DNA from: Caenimonas soli
GTDB taxonomy: Bacteria; Pseudomonadota; Gammaproteobacteria; Burkholderiales; Burkholderiaceae_C
DNA length: 64,000 nucleotides
NCBI RefSeq assembly: GCF_013155545.1
Contig: NZ_JABJVV010000003.1
Coordinates: forward strand, 286,667 to 350,666
Direction of reading: 5' to 3'
Part shown: in pieces, positions 47,426 to 55,980 of the stretch
Layout: each line of letters begins with the position of its first letter
How positions within the stretch are numbered: the first letter of the stretch is position 1
Program-made: the position numbers and the translations under genes
Notes under the pieces: generated by a model
Told to the model about the DNA's origin: nothing
What the model saw: the letters and a program-made list of their open reading frames with translations, nothing else
Database searches by the model: none

Positions 47426-47686
47426 ACGCTCCTGGAGCGCGACAAGCCCTGGTACGGGGAGCGCCAGCCGATCCTTGAGGATCGCGTCCGCACACGGCTG
47501 GGCGAACTGTCCAGTCGGCTTGGCAAGGCCGACTGGCTCGACGGTGCTTTCAGCGCCGGTGTCCTCGAGAAGTATCCGAACCTCTGCGCTTATGTCGCCC
47601 GCGGCGAAGCGCGCCCGGCCTACCAACGAGCTTTCGCCGACCAACTGGCGGTTTTCATTGCCAGCCAGTCGAGCGACTACGCGTAG
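47426..47686 (+). pseudogene. C-terminal fragment of glutathione S-transferase
   Basis: The frame reads TLLERDKPWYGERQPILEDR, RLGELSSRLGKADWLDGAFS, then KYPNLCAYVARGEARPAYQR and ends at TAG 47684-47686. This is the C-terminal GST helical domain. After DGAFSAG (near 47560) intact relatives have a further helix (about 15 or more residues) before the EYPNL-like motif, so an in-frame internal deletion is likely. The N-terminal thioredoxin domain is missing. Confidence 0.62.
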
Positions 47687-47818
47687 AACCTGCTTCAAGA
47701 CTCAGCAACTGCACGTGCTCATGCATACGCCTGCTGCGCCGCAATGACACAAACACAACTGGCGTCACGCGTCGGGCTGGCCTACAGTGGCCCTTTCAGC
47801 ACCATGAGGAATTCCCAA

Positions 47819-48205
47819 ATGCCGATTCGTACTTCATCATTGACCAACAGGATCTCGGCCAACGGGCAAGCGCTGCATCGCGCGATGATGAGCCGAAGGG
47901 AAACCGGTGGGGCGGACAACGCGCCGTCCGAAGCCGAGTCCGCCCTGATCGAGGAGCGCCGGCTGCTCAAGGAAGAGCGGGACAAGCGCAAGGAGGAGGC
48001 GCTGCTGCCCAGGCCGAGCGCCCTCGACCGGCTTGTGCGAACGCATCACCCCCAGGCCAAGGACAAGCCGAAGGTCAGGGATGAATCGCACGACGCCCAT
48101 GAAACCAAGAAGCCCAAGTCGCGCAAAACGCGTGCCGAGAAGCACGCGGAGAAGGCAGCGGCGCTGGACGCCGCGCGCAGGTCGCCGAAGAAGCCGGCGA
48201 AGTGA
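47819..48205 (+). CDS. Small basic hypothetical protein
   Basis: The predicted protein has 128 residues and is very basic and low in hydrophobic residues: EERRLLKEERDKRKEEALL in the middle and KKPKSRKTRAEKHAEKAAAL near the end. No signal or membrane segment and no known domain was recognised. ATG 47819 is supported by AGGA 8 bases upstream; an upstream frame extension to 47744 looks non-coding. It might bind nucleic acid through its Lys-rich tail, which is guesswork. Confidence 0.45.
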   Translation: MPIRTSSLTNRISANGQALHRAMMSRRETGGADNAPSEAESALIEERRLLKEERDKRKEEALLPRPSALDRLVRTHHPQAKDKPKVRDESHDAHETKKPKSRKTRAEKHAEKAAALDAARRSPKKPAK

Positions 48206-48267
48206 CCCGGGGGGCGTTTGCGGCGATAGCTCAGGGGTCGAGGAATAACGCGGCCGTGGCGCCCGCT

Positions 48268-48867
48268 TCAGCGTGACAAGTAGGCCTGGATCGTCGGTGC
48301 CACAGCGGTCACGAGTTTCTCCGGCGCCGCTGTCGCGATGCCAGGGATCTTGAGCACGTAGCGGCACAGGGCGAGCCCGAGCAACTGGGTGGCGATCAGT
48401 CCCGCCCGCATCGGCGCCGTCGCGTGCGGGCCGTTGCGGGCGACAGCGGGCAACACCTGCTGCTTGAACAGCTCGCGCATCTTGTCCGCCGCCGCTTCGT
48501 GGGTGACGGCGGAGCGCATCAATATCGCCATGCTCGTGGCGGACGGGCCTTTCTCCCAGATCTCGAAGAAGTGCCGCACGAGCATCTCGCCTTCGTTGCC
48601 GGCTTTCATCGCCGACACGTCCGGCAACCGCAGCTCGAATTCCGTCGCGCGGACGAACAACTCCTCCTTGTTGCCGAAGTAGCGGATGACGAGCGCGGGG
48701 TCGGCGCCGGCGGCTGACGCGATCTCGCGGACAGTGGTGGACTCGTAGCCGCGCTCTGCGAAGAGCGTGCGAGCCGCCTCGAGGATCGACGCGCGCGTGC
48801 GATCGGACTTCTTCAATGGCGGGGTTTCGGCGGGCGCCGACTTGGCGGAAGGGTTATTTTTCAACAC
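48268..48867 (-). CDS. TetR-family transcriptional repressor
   Basis: The protein has 199 residues from the GTG at 48867. The TetR helix-turn-helix is RASILEAARTLFAERGYEST to TVREIASAAGADPALVIRYF with GNKEELF. The C-terminal effector domain contains LFKQQVLPAVARNG and resembles TetR_C_17-type regulators. The GTG lies inside the palindrome 48861-48874, and no Shine-Dalgarno is evident, so the message may be leaderless. It is divergent from an FAD monooxygenase, its likely target. Confidence 0.87.
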   Translation of the reverse strand: MLKNNPSAKSAPAETPPLKKSDRTRASILEAARTLFAERGYESTTVREIASAAGADPALVIRYFGNKEELFVRATEFELRLPDVSAMKAGNEGEMLVRHFFEIWEKGPSATSMAILMRSAVTHEAAADKMRELFKQQVLPAVARNGPHATAPMRAGLIATQLLGLALCRYVLKIPGIATAAPEKLVTAVAPTIQAYLSR

Positions 48868-48874
48868 GTGTTGA
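48861..48874. promoter_or_regulatory. TetR operator O1
   Basis: TCAACACGTGTTGA is a perfect 14-base palindrome. It overlaps the GTG start of the TetR gene and, on the other strand, the -35 of the monooxygenase promoter (TTGACT at 48871-48876). It shares the TCAAC-N4-GTTGA pattern with O2, 39 bases away centre to centre. Confidence 0.72.
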
Positions 48875-48899
48875 CTTTCTGGGGTGGCGATTGCAAAAT
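48871..48899 (+). promoter_or_regulatory. Sigma-70 promoter of the FAD monooxygenase
   Basis: TTGACT (48871-48876) and CAAAAT (48894-48899) are separated by 17 bases, close to the sigma-70 optimum. The expected start near 48906 falls inside operator O2. O1 covers the -35. Repression by the divergent TetR protein follows naturally. Confidence 0.6.
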
Positions 48900-48913
48900 T
48901 CAACGATCGTTGA
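48900..48913. promoter_or_regulatory. TetR operator O2
   Basis: TCAACGATCGTTGA is a perfect 14-base palindrome of the same TCAAC-N4-GTTGA form as O1. It sits just after the -10 of the monooxygenase promoter and covers the likely transcription start. Confidence 0.72.
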
Positions 48914-48941
48914 CATCTTACCTCCCTTGAAAGGAATCCCC

Positions 48942-50111
48942 GTGAACCAAGTTCCAGCACCCGCCGCTGCCGCCCAGACCGACGTCCTGATCGTCGGGGC
49001 AGGCCCCACGGGCCTCACCCTTGCCGCAGCCCTCGCGGCTCAGGGGGTCGCCACGGTCGTCATCGACGCCCAAGCGGAGGGCGCGAACACCTCGCGCGCC
49101 GCGGTTGTCCACGCGCGCACGCTGGAGGTGGTGGAACCGCTCGGCGTTTCCGACAGGCTGGTCGCGCTCGGGTTGCAGGCAGGCCGCTTCACGATCCGGG
49201 ACCGCGACCGCATCCTGGTGCCGATCGAGTTCGGCGGCCTGCCGTCGCGCTACCCCTACACGCTGATGGTGTCCCAGGCCGTGACGGAATCAGTGCTGCT
49301 GGAACGTGCGCGCGAGCTGGGCGTGGTGGTTCGCCGTCCTTGTGCGCTGGTCACCTCCTCCCAGGACGAGGAGGGCGTGGTGGCGACCTTGAGCGATGGC
49401 AGCCAGGTCCGCGCGCGCTTCCTGGTGGGTGCCGACGGTATGCACAGCCTCGTGCGAGAGCAGGCCGGGATCGGATTCGACGGCGGCACCTACGGTGAGT
49501 CCTTCGTGCTCGCCGATGTGAGGCTGGAGGCGAACGAAGCCGTGCCTCGCCGCGAAGTGATCCTGTTCTTCTCGCCGGCCGGGCTGGTCGTCGTCGCGCC
49601 GCTGCCGGACGGAGTCCATCGCATCGTCGCCACTGTGGAAGATGCCCCGGAACAGCCGAACGCCGCGTACGTGCAGGCTTTGCTGGATACCCGAGGGCCG
49701 CAGGCGGCGCGTGCCGTCGTGCGCGAGGTTCTATGGGGCTCGCGCTTTCGCGTTCACCATCGGGTCGCGCAGGCGTACCGCAACAGGCGGGTGGTGCTCG
49801 TCGGGGACGCGGCACATGTGCACAGTCCGGCCGGTGGACAGGGCATGAACGTGGGCATGCAGGACGCGATCGCCCTGGCCGAGGCCTTGATCCCGGCGCT
49901 GGCGGGGGACGACGCGGCACTGGACGCGTACGAGGCGCGCCGCAGGCCCGTGGCGCAACAGGTGGTCACCCTGGCCGACCGCCTGACGCGCATGGCCACC
50001 GCGCCGCGGGCATTGCGCGGGTTGCGCAACCTGCTGTTGTCGATGCTGGCTCGCGTGCCGAACTTCCGCCGCACGTTGGCCTGGCGGTTGTCGGGTCTCG
50101 TCTACCGGTAA
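48942..50111 (+). CDS. FAD-dependent aromatic-type monooxygenase
   Basis: The protein has 389 residues. The GTG start at 48942 has AAGGAA 6 bases upstream. The FAD fold is shown by DVLIVGAGPTGLTLAAALAA, the DG motif FLVGADGMHSLVREQAGIGF and VVLVGDAAHVHSPAGGQGMN. The protein is shorter than phenol-type hydroxylases, as in the PgaE/RdmE-like or UbiH-like group. Likely substrates are aromatic or polyketide-like compounds, including antibiotics, which would explain TetR control. Confidence 0.9.
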   Translation: MNQVPAPAAAAQTDVLIVGAGPTGLTLAAALAAQGVATVVIDAQAEGANTSRAAVVHARTLEVVEPLGVSDRLVALGLQAGRFTIRDRDRILVPIEFGGLPSRYPYTLMVSQAVTESVLLERARELGVVVRRPCALVTSSQDEEGVVATLSDGSQVRARFLVGADGMHSLVREQAGIGFDGGTYGESFVLADVRLEANEAVPRREVILFFSPAGLVVVAPLPDGVHRIVATVEDAPEQPNAAYVQALLDTRGPQAARAVVREVLWGSRFRVHHRVAQAYRNRRVVLVGDAAHVHSPAGGQGMNVGMQDAIALAEALIPALAGDDAALDAYEARRRPVAQQVVTLADRLTRMATAPRALRGLRNLLLSMLARVPNFRRTLAWRLSGLVYR

Positions 50112-50170
50112 GTCGGGGAGCGCTCGCCTGCTTCGCAAATCTGGCCCCGGCCAATGGCACGCGGGCGCGT

Positions 50171-50755
50171 TCACTGCGGCCGGCAGCCATAGTGCAACGC
50201 CACGGTATCTGACCCTGGCAGGCGGTTCTGGCCCCGCAGCTTCCAGTGCTGCGCCAGGCCGGGTTCGAAGGTGGGTACACCCTCACCCAGCAGCACGTTG
50301 CCCACCAGCAGGTGCAGCTCATCGACCAGCCCTTGCGCCAGCAGGCCGTTGTACAGCTGGTGGCTGCCGTAGATCAGCAGGTCGGGGCCGGGCGCGGCCT
50401 TGAGCTGGGCGATACGTGCCCGGGCCTGAGCGCGGGATATCACTTCGGTGTCGGCCCATGGAGAGTCGGGGCGCACGCTCAGCCGGTCGCTGACGAGCAC
50501 TTTGCGCGCGGCCACCACACGCTCGGCGATCTCACGTTGCACCGGATCACTGCCGGGACCGCGGTCGACGTTGGGCCAGTAGACCTCGAACATCGGGAAG
50601 GTGGTGGCGCCAAAGAGCAACGTTCCGGCGCGGCGCATGCAGTCGAGGTTGTGGACGTTGAAGGCGGCATCCATGGGCAGGCCGGCGAGCGTGCCGCCGG
50701 GGCCGGCGCAGTAGCCGTCGAGTGAGCTGAGGATGCTGACAATGAGTTTGGCCAT
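50171..50755 (-). CDS. Dihydrofolate-reductase-like (RibD C-terminal) protein
   Basis: The protein has 194 residues. It starts MAKLIVSILSSLDGYCAGPG, the standard start of the bacterial DHFR-like/RibD_C family, with NADPH-fold sections LLFGATTFPMFEVYWPN and GPDLLIYGSHQLYNGLLAQG. True FolA residues for folate are not all present, so it is probably a reductase of unknown substrate. Downstream of the ECF sigma gene on the same strand (104-base gap). Confidence 0.87.
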   Translation of the reverse strand: MAKLIVSILSSLDGYCAGPGGTLAGLPMDAAFNVHNLDCMRRAGTLLFGATTFPMFEVYWPNVDRGPGSDPVQREIAERVVAARKVLVSDRLSVRPDSPWADTEVISRAQARARIAQLKAAPGPDLLIYGSHQLYNGLLAQGLVDELHLLVGNVLLGEGVPTFEPGLAQHWKLRGQNRLPGSDTVALHYGCRPQ

Positions 50756-50859
50756 GAAGGATCTCCTGGGGTTGAACCACGCGGCCGGACCGTCCGGGGC
50801 GTGTCATCTCTTTGGAGACAGGACGATGGGCCAACTCATCGGTCCGGGCAGCGGCTTCC

Positions 50860-51873
50860 TCAAGAAAGTTCGTCGGGCATGCCGAAGCGCCGGCAGACTG
50901 CCGGGTCGATGAAGCTGTCGATGGAACCGATCAGCCCATCGCGCAGGCTCAGCAGCACCACGCCGCCCGGCCGGAAGTGGTCGTCGCCGGTTTGCTGGAT
51001 GTAGCAGGCAAAGCCCGGTTGGCCGTTGCCGCGCAGGGGCTGCAGACGCCATGGTGTCTGGAACACGCGCTCGGCGAAGAACATCAGGGCGAATCGGCGG
51101 CCGTTGAACCAGGCAGGCAGTGGCGGCATGGTGAACCGCGCGTCCTCGGCCAGCAGGCTGACCATGGCTGCGATATCGCGGCGCTCCCAGGCGCTCATGA
51201 AGCGCTGCAGCAGGCCATCGAGGCCCTGTTCACCCAGTCGCTGCACGTCGGCCGCCGGCGTCCGCTCCTTCACGGTCTTCTGCGCGCGCTGCAGCGCGCT
51301 GTTGACCGACGCGACCGAGGTGTCGAGCATCTCGGCTACTTCCGCCGCCGAATACTCCAACACCTCGCGCAGCAGCAGCACGGCGCGCTGCGTGCCGGGC
51401 AGGTGCTGCAGCGCGGCCACGAAGGCGAGCGCCACGTACTCGCGGCGTTGCAGTGCGGTGGCCGGATCTTCATGGGTGTCGATCCAGTCTTCATCGGGCA
51501 AGGGCTCCAACCATACCGGCCCGGCCACCGGCTCACCCAGTTCGGCCGTGGCCTGCAGCGGCGCACGGTGGTCGGGCGAGGTGATACGCCGGGGGCGCTG
51601 CGAGATCAGCCGCAGGCACACGTGGGTGGCGATGCGGTAAAGCCAGGTGCCGAGCGCGCTGCGCGACTCGAAGCCGGCCAAGCCGCGCCAGGCGGCAAGC
51701 AAGGTCTCCTGGAGCGCGTCGTCTGCATCGAAGGGCGAGCCCAGCATTCGGTAGCAGTGAGCGTGCAGCTGACGCCGGCGGGGGGCCACCAGCCGGTCGA
51801 AAGCAGCGGTGTCGCCGGCACGTGCGCGCGACAACCACTCGGCTTCCTCAACAAGGTCGGGCGGTAGGGGCAT
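50860..51873 (-). CDS. ECF sigma factor with SnoaL-like C-terminal domain
   Basis: The protein has 337 residues. Region 2 is SPFDADDALQETLLAAWRGL with GTWLYRIATHVCL, and region 4 is LPGTQRAVLLLREVLEYSAA to SVASVNSALQRAQ. The C-terminal ~130 residues (LQRFMSAWERRDIAAMVSLL to WRLQPLRGNGQPG) form a SnoaL-like fold, as in SigJ/ECF41-type factors in which this domain controls activity. No anti-sigma gene is visible. An IS1182-type element ends about 40 bases upstream of its start codon, so its native promoter may be lost. Confidence 0.88.
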   Translation of the reverse strand: MPLPPDLVEEAEWLSRARAGDTAAFDRLVAPRRRQLHAHCYRMLGSPFDADDALQETLLAAWRGLAGFESRSALGTWLYRIATHVCLRLISQRPRRITSPDHRAPLQATAELGEPVAGPVWLEPLPDEDWIDTHEDPATALQRREYVALAFVAALQHLPGTQRAVLLLREVLEYSAAEVAEMLDTSVASVNSALQRAQKTVKERTPAADVQRLGEQGLDGLLQRFMSAWERRDIAAMVSLLAEDARFTMPPLPAWFNGRRFALMFFAERVFQTPWRLQPLRGNGQPGFACYIQQTGDDHFRPGGVVLLSLRDGLIGSIDSFIDPAVCRRFGMPDELS

Positions 51874-51915
51874 GGCGCATTCTGGCGTACCACGCGAGGT
51901 GATGTCTGCTTCCGG

Positions 51916-51940
51916 CCTATTGTGTTGAAGAACTCGCTCT
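51916..51940. repeat. IS left terminal inverted repeat
   Basis: This arm begins CCTATTGTGTTGAAG and is matched in reverse complement at 53469-53493 with 22 of 25 bases identical. The first 14 bases are identical. The end near the ECF sigma gene is this one. Confidence 0.8.
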
Positions 51941-52023
51941 TGGCTGCGCGCGGTAGGGCTTTGGCGGCGTTTGATTGAGTTAACGCAGAAGCGCCTGGTC
52001 CGTGCGAGGTCTCCCTCGCACTT

Positions 52024-53433
52024 TCATACAGGTATCAGGTTTGCGTTTTCTGCCTTTGGTGCGAGCCACTTGGCCATTCTTCGCAAGTTTTGGACGGCCG
52101 CGACCATCAGGAACTCGTCTCGCGCACCATTTAGGCCCCGCAGTCGGAGCCGATCGAGCTTCAAGATGCGTTTGAGGTGGGCAAACAGCATCTCCACCTT
52201 CTTTCTATCCTTGCGCGACTGCTCATAGGCCGGTGTTGTGCATACAGTACGTGCGACATCGCGCGCATCTTCGTAGATGCTGCGGGCAATCTTTCGATTC
52301 GGCGTGTTTGGGCAGCAGCGCTGCTTGTGAGAACAGCCCGCGCAATCCTCGTTCTTGGCTCGGAACAGCACGGTGCTCTCCGAGGTTGGCCGTCCGGTCG
52401 TGGTCAGCTGCTTGCCGCCGGGACATTCATAGCTGTTGCTCTGCTCATCGAACCGGAAGTCTGACCGGCTGAAGGTGCCGTCGTCGCGTTGGGACTTCTC
52501 CCACACAGGGATGTGTGGCTCGATCTGCTTGTCATTGACGATCCAGTTGAGCATCGGCGCGGCGCCATAGGCAGTGTCGCCCACCAATCGTTTCGGCTTG
52601 AGATCGAACCGTCTCTCAACGCGTTCGATCATGGTCTTGGTGCTCTCTACTTCCTCCGTCTTGTGCGCTGGCGTTGCCTCCACGTCAACGATGATCCCCG
52701 CGTCCAGATCAATTAGATAGTTGGTCGAGTAAGCATAGAACGCCGGCCCCCCGGGAGCAGCAGTCCAGCGGGCAGCCGGATCGGTCAGCGAGATGTTATT
52801 CGGCTGGCTCGATGGCCCGCTTGGCGGCGCCGGTGGCTCGTCGTCATCGGTAGGGTTGTTCGCATCGAGCGCGCTGAGGTACTCGCGCACAGCGCGGCTC
52901 GGCCCTTCGCCCTGGCTCCAGTTGATCTCCTGCCCACCGGGCACGTCGCGGGTGCGGTTTGCATCTGCCTTGATGACGCTGGCATCGATGGCAAAGCCTT
53001 CGCCGCCAACCAACCCTTCGCCCATGCAGCGTCGAAGCACCGTCTCAAAGACATGGCGAAATGCATCGCTCTGGCGAAACCGGCCATGCCGGTTCTTGGA
53101 GAAGGTGGAGTGATCGGGGATCCGGTCTTCAAGGCCCAGGCGACGGAACCAGCGGTAGGCCAGGTTCAAGTGAACCTCCTCGCACAGACGCCGCTCCGAG
53201 CGGATGCCAAAGCAGTAGCCAATCACCAGCACCCGGATCATCAGCTCGGGGTCGATCGATGGCCGGCCCGTGTGACTGTAGAAGGGCGCCAGGTGCCTGC
53301 GTAGATCGCTCAAGTCCAGGAAGCGATCAATACCCCGCAGCAAATGATCCCGCGGTACGTGGTCTTCCAGATTGAACGCGTAGAACAACGGCGCTTGGCC
53401 CGCGCCTTGGTTTCCCATCATTGGCCACTCCAC
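52024..53433 (-). CDS. IS1182-family transposase
   Basis: The protein has 469 residues. The N-terminal region (LFYAFNLEDHVPRDHLLRGI, IDPELMIRVLVIGYCFGIRS) and the DDE parts (EGFAIDASVIKADANRTRDV, KPKRLVGDTAYGAAPMLNWI, and VEMLFAHLKRILKLDRLRLRG with the closing Glu region) mark an IS1182-type enzyme. The zinc-like CAGCSHKQRCCPN stretch is also typical. No frameshift or stop was seen. It uses the ATG at 53433, 36 bases inside the right terminal repeat. Confidence 0.9.
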   Translation of the reverse strand: MEWPMMGNQGAGQAPLFYAFNLEDHVPRDHLLRGIDRFLDLSDLRRHLAPFYSHTGRPSIDPELMIRVLVIGYCFGIRSERRLCEEVHLNLAYRWFRRLGLEDRIPDHSTFSKNRHGRFRQSDAFRHVFETVLRRCMGEGLVGGEGFAIDASVIKADANRTRDVPGGQEINWSQGEGPSRAVREYLSALDANNPTDDDEPPAPPSGPSSQPNNISLTDPAARWTAAPGGPAFYAYSTNYLIDLDAGIIVDVEATPAHKTEEVESTKTMIERVERRFDLKPKRLVGDTAYGAAPMLNWIVNDKQIEPHIPVWEKSQRDDGTFSRSDFRFDEQSNSYECPGGKQLTTTGRPTSESTVLFRAKNEDCAGCSHKQRCCPNTPNRKIARSIYEDARDVARTVCTTPAYEQSRKDRKKVEMLFAHLKRILKLDRLRLRGLNGARDEFLMVAAVQNLRRMAKWLAPKAENANLIPV

Positions 53434-53468
53434 CCCTCGAGTTGGTCGTGACGTAAATCTAGGAGGTC

Positions 53469-53493
53469 AGCGGGAGTTTTTCAACACAATAGG
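53469..53493. repeat. IS right terminal inverted repeat
   Basis: In reverse complement it begins CCTATTGTGTTGAAA and pairs with the left repeat at 51916-51940. It lies just upstream of the transposase start and 52 bases before the stop of the ornithine-cyclodeaminase-family gene. Confidence 0.8.
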
Positions 53494-53544
53494 AGCCAAA
53501 GCGGACGTTAGCGACCGTAGGCGGGGCGCCGTACAACTCGCGTC

Positions 53545-54480
53545 TCAGTGTTGAGAGTCGTAGGCCAGCGAAGCCGCTGCCAAATCTTCCAACGCGGTTC
53601 CCACGGCCTTGAACACCGTGATCTCGTCGTCGCCTCTCCGTCCACGATGCAACCCACGGCAAAGCGAAGTCAGATCACCCGCGATCTTCTCTTTGCCGAA
53701 CGCGCCGCTTGCGATCGGCGAGAGAACGTCGCCGGCTTTCATCGGAGCCTCGTCCGTATCGACGAACACCGTCGATAGGCGGAAGCAGTCGTCGTCGCTC
53801 TCGCGCATCTCGGGAGTGAATCCGCCGATCAAGTCGAGGTGCGTGCCTGGCTTGAGCCAAGCTCCGCGAACCAGCGGCGCCGTCGACAGTGTGGCGCAGC
53901 TCACGATATCGACCTCTGCCACCGCGGCTTCCAGGTCGGACACGACCTGCGCCTGGAAGCCCGCGCGTCCGAGGCGCTCGACAAAGGAACGGGCGAGCGT
54001 TTCATTGATGTCCCACACTTTGACCCGCTGGATGGGACGGATGGTTCGGTAGGCCTCCGGGATCAGGCTTGCCACTCGACCTGCTCCCACCACGAGCATC
54101 GAGTTCGCATCCGGCCGGCTCAGGTACTTAGCGGCTAGGGCGGACGCGGCCGCGGTTCGCCGCGATGTGATGACGTTGCCATCGAGCAGCGCGAGTGGCA
54201 CTCCGGTCGTTGCATCGAAAAGGATGAATACCGAATGCAACCCCGGAAGCCCACGGCGCTGGTTGTCCGGATAGATGGACACCGTTTTCACGCCGAGCCG
54301 CTTACCTTCCTGCCAGGCAGGCATCAGGAGCAAGGTGCCTGTGCCCGCCTCCGGATGCCCTATCACGTGAGAGTGCCGCAGGGGAACGCTGCAGCCCGAG
54401 GCAAACATTGCATTCAGCGCCGGGATGAGTTTTTCGAAGGGAAGTCCTTCAGCCGTTTGCGCCTCGCTGATCTGTTTCAT
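53545..54480 (-). CDS. Ornithine cyclodeaminase / imine reductase family protein
   Basis: The protein has 311 residues. Typical stretches are RHSHVIGHPEAGTGTLLLMP, GVKTVSIYPDNQRRGLPGLH, NVITSRRTAAASALAAKYLS and the Rossmann loop MLVVGAGRVASL. The family includes ornithine cyclodeaminase and the reductases for piperideine- or pyrroline-2-carboxylate (LhpI-type). It sits 151 bases downstream of a DadA-like gene on the same strand, which suggests that it reduces the imino product of that enzyme. Its end is close to the IS element. Confidence 0.88.
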   Translation of the reverse strand: MKQISEAQTAEGLPFEKLIPALNAMFASGCSVPLRHSHVIGHPEAGTGTLLLMPAWQEGKRLGVKTVSIYPDNQRRGLPGLHSVFILFDATTGVPLALLDGNVITSRRTAAASALAAKYLSRPDANSMLVVGAGRVASLIPEAYRTIRPIQRVKVWDINETLARSFVERLGRAGFQAQVVSDLEAAVAEVDIVSCATLSTAPLVRGAWLKPGTHLDLIGGFTPEMRESDDDCFRLSTVFVDTDEAPMKAGDVLSPIASGAFGKEKIAGDLTSLCRGLHRGRRGDDEITVFKAVGTALEDLAAASLAYDSQH

Positions 54481-54631
54481 GCAAGTTCAACTCTGGTTAA
54501 CGCCACACGGCCGAATAGACACGCAGCCAGTTCTGTCTTGCGCACGTCATCGCCTCCGCGATATGCGAAATGGGGTACGCCGCGCGCCCCGGGGACAACA
54601 TGGACCAGAAGAGTGTTGTTCATGATGGTGC

Positions 54632-55885
54632 TCAGGTAAAACGCGATGGAGAGAAAGGGGCTGTCGGGATCGAGGCCGCTTCGCCATCGAGCATGGCCCC
54701 GACGATCTTCCCCGTCACGGGCCCCAACGTCAGGCCCAGGTGGCCATGCCCGAACGCGAGCAGCGCATTGGCGACTCCCGGCACAGGGCCGATGACGGGC
54801 AACGAATCGGGAATGGAAGGACGGAAGCCCAGCCACGTGCTGTCGGGTACCAGGCGAACGCCCGGCAAAAGTCGCTCGACATGCGGGAGGTTGCGCAGGA
54901 CCAGGTCGAAATCGGGTTCAGCCTGGAGTCCCGCGAATTCGACGCTGCTGGTCACCCGCAACAAGTCGCCCATGGGCGAGATCACGATCGATTTGTCGGC
55001 CCAGTAGAGCGGATGCTGCAGCTTGGTCTCGCAATCGCGAGCATCCAGCATCATGTGATAGCCCCGCTCCGTGTCTAGGGGGACCTTGCATCCGAGCATT
55101 GCCGCAAGGGGCTTCGACCAGGCGCCTGCCGCAACCACGACCGCGTCTGCAGGTATCGATTGCGTGCGGGTGCGCACGCCGCTGACCACGCCACCGGTCA
55201 GGTCGAATCCCGTCACCTCGTCCGCAAGGCAGGCCGTCGCCAGCCGCAAAAGATGATCGCCCAAAGCGCGGACATATGTGTGCGGGTTCCCGACATGGCA
55301 ACAGCCGGGGTGAAAGACGGCGCGCGCGAATCGCCCTTTCAGTGCCGGGTCGAGGCGGGCGATTCCGTTCCCATCCAGTTCATCACAAGCGATGCCGCGC
55401 CGGCGCATCAAGGCAAAGTCCGCAGCCGAACCGCGAAAGCCGGCTTCCGTCTCGAAGCCCTTCAGCCACCCCGTGGGGACGATGCTGCCTCGCACGCCCG
55501 CGGGGCCGGCAAGTTCTTCGTGCGCGGCAACGGCGCCTTCGAGAATGCTCGCAAGCGCAATAGACAACTCCTCCACCCTGGACGGCGTGCTGGCCACCAC
55601 CATGCGCAGCAGCCAGGGCAGGAGCCGGGGGAAATAGGCCGGCCTGATGTGCAACGGCCCGTCGCGGGAAGCGAGCATCCGGGGCACCGACCTGATCGTC
55701 CCCGGCGATCCTACAGGAACGCACTCAGAGACCGCGAGTACACCTGCGTTGCCGCTGCTGGCGCCGCCGGCGACACCCCGCGGATCGATCAAGGTGACGT
55801 CCCAGCCTCGCATCCTGGCATGCAATGCGGCGCTGACCCCAACGGCGCCTCCACCTATGACGATTGCGCGGCGCGGTTTAGCCAT
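54632..55885 (-). CDS. DadA-like FAD-dependent amino-acid oxidoreductase
   Basis: The protein has 417 residues. The FAD-binding start is AIVIGGGAVGVSAALHARMR, followed by GGASSGNAGVLAVSECVPVG as in D-amino-acid dehydrogenases. Later, GYHMMLDARDCETKLQHPLY and LGFRPSIPDSLPVIGPVPG match the substrate and FAD-capping parts. It should oxidise a D-amino acid or a cyclic imino acid to the 2-oxo or imine form. The start at ATG 55885 begins the Rossmann fold; the frame runs 41 codons upstream without clear similarity. It is divergent from the XRE-cupin regulator. Confidence 0.88.
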   Translation of the reverse strand: MAKPRRAIVIGGGAVGVSAALHARMRGWDVTLIDPRGVAGGASSGNAGVLAVSECVPVGSPGTIRSVPRMLASRDGPLHIRPAYFPRLLPWLLRMVVASTPSRVEELSIALASILEGAVAAHEELAGPAGVRGSIVPTGWLKGFETEAGFRGSAADFALMRRRGIACDELDGNGIARLDPALKGRFARAVFHPGCCHVGNPHTYVRALGDHLLRLATACLADEVTGFDLTGGVVSGVRTRTQSIPADAVVVAAGAWSKPLAAMLGCKVPLDTERGYHMMLDARDCETKLQHPLYWADKSIVISPMGDLLRVTSSVEFAGLQAEPDFDLVLRNLPHVERLLPGVRLVPDSTWLGFRPSIPDSLPVIGPVPGVANALLAFGHGHLGLTLGPVTGKIVGAMLDGEAASIPTAPFSPSRFT

Positions 55886-55980
55886 CGTGAACACCCGGAA
55901 CACGACTCCGCCACACCACACTGCAGACCCGCATCCACGAGGAGAGCGTCTTGTCCCAAGTCTTTCCATGCATTTGAATA

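Larger units (their letters stand above)
51916..53493 (-). mobile_element. IS1182-type insertion sequence
   Basis: A single transposase gene lies between imperfect terminal inverted repeats of 25 bases (51916-51940 and 53469-53493, 22 of 25 matching). Weaker similarity continues outside both ends (GTCTGCTTC on the left, GTCCGCTTT on the reversed right), so the element may be up to about 20 bases longer on each side. No clear target duplication could be read. The transposase is intact, so the element may be active. Confidence 0.8.

Noticed and set aside
47744..47818. N-terminal extension of the small basic protein to an ATG at 47744
   Set aside because: The extra 25 codons have no ribosome-binding site and look non-coding, whereas ATG 47819 has AGGA at a good distance.
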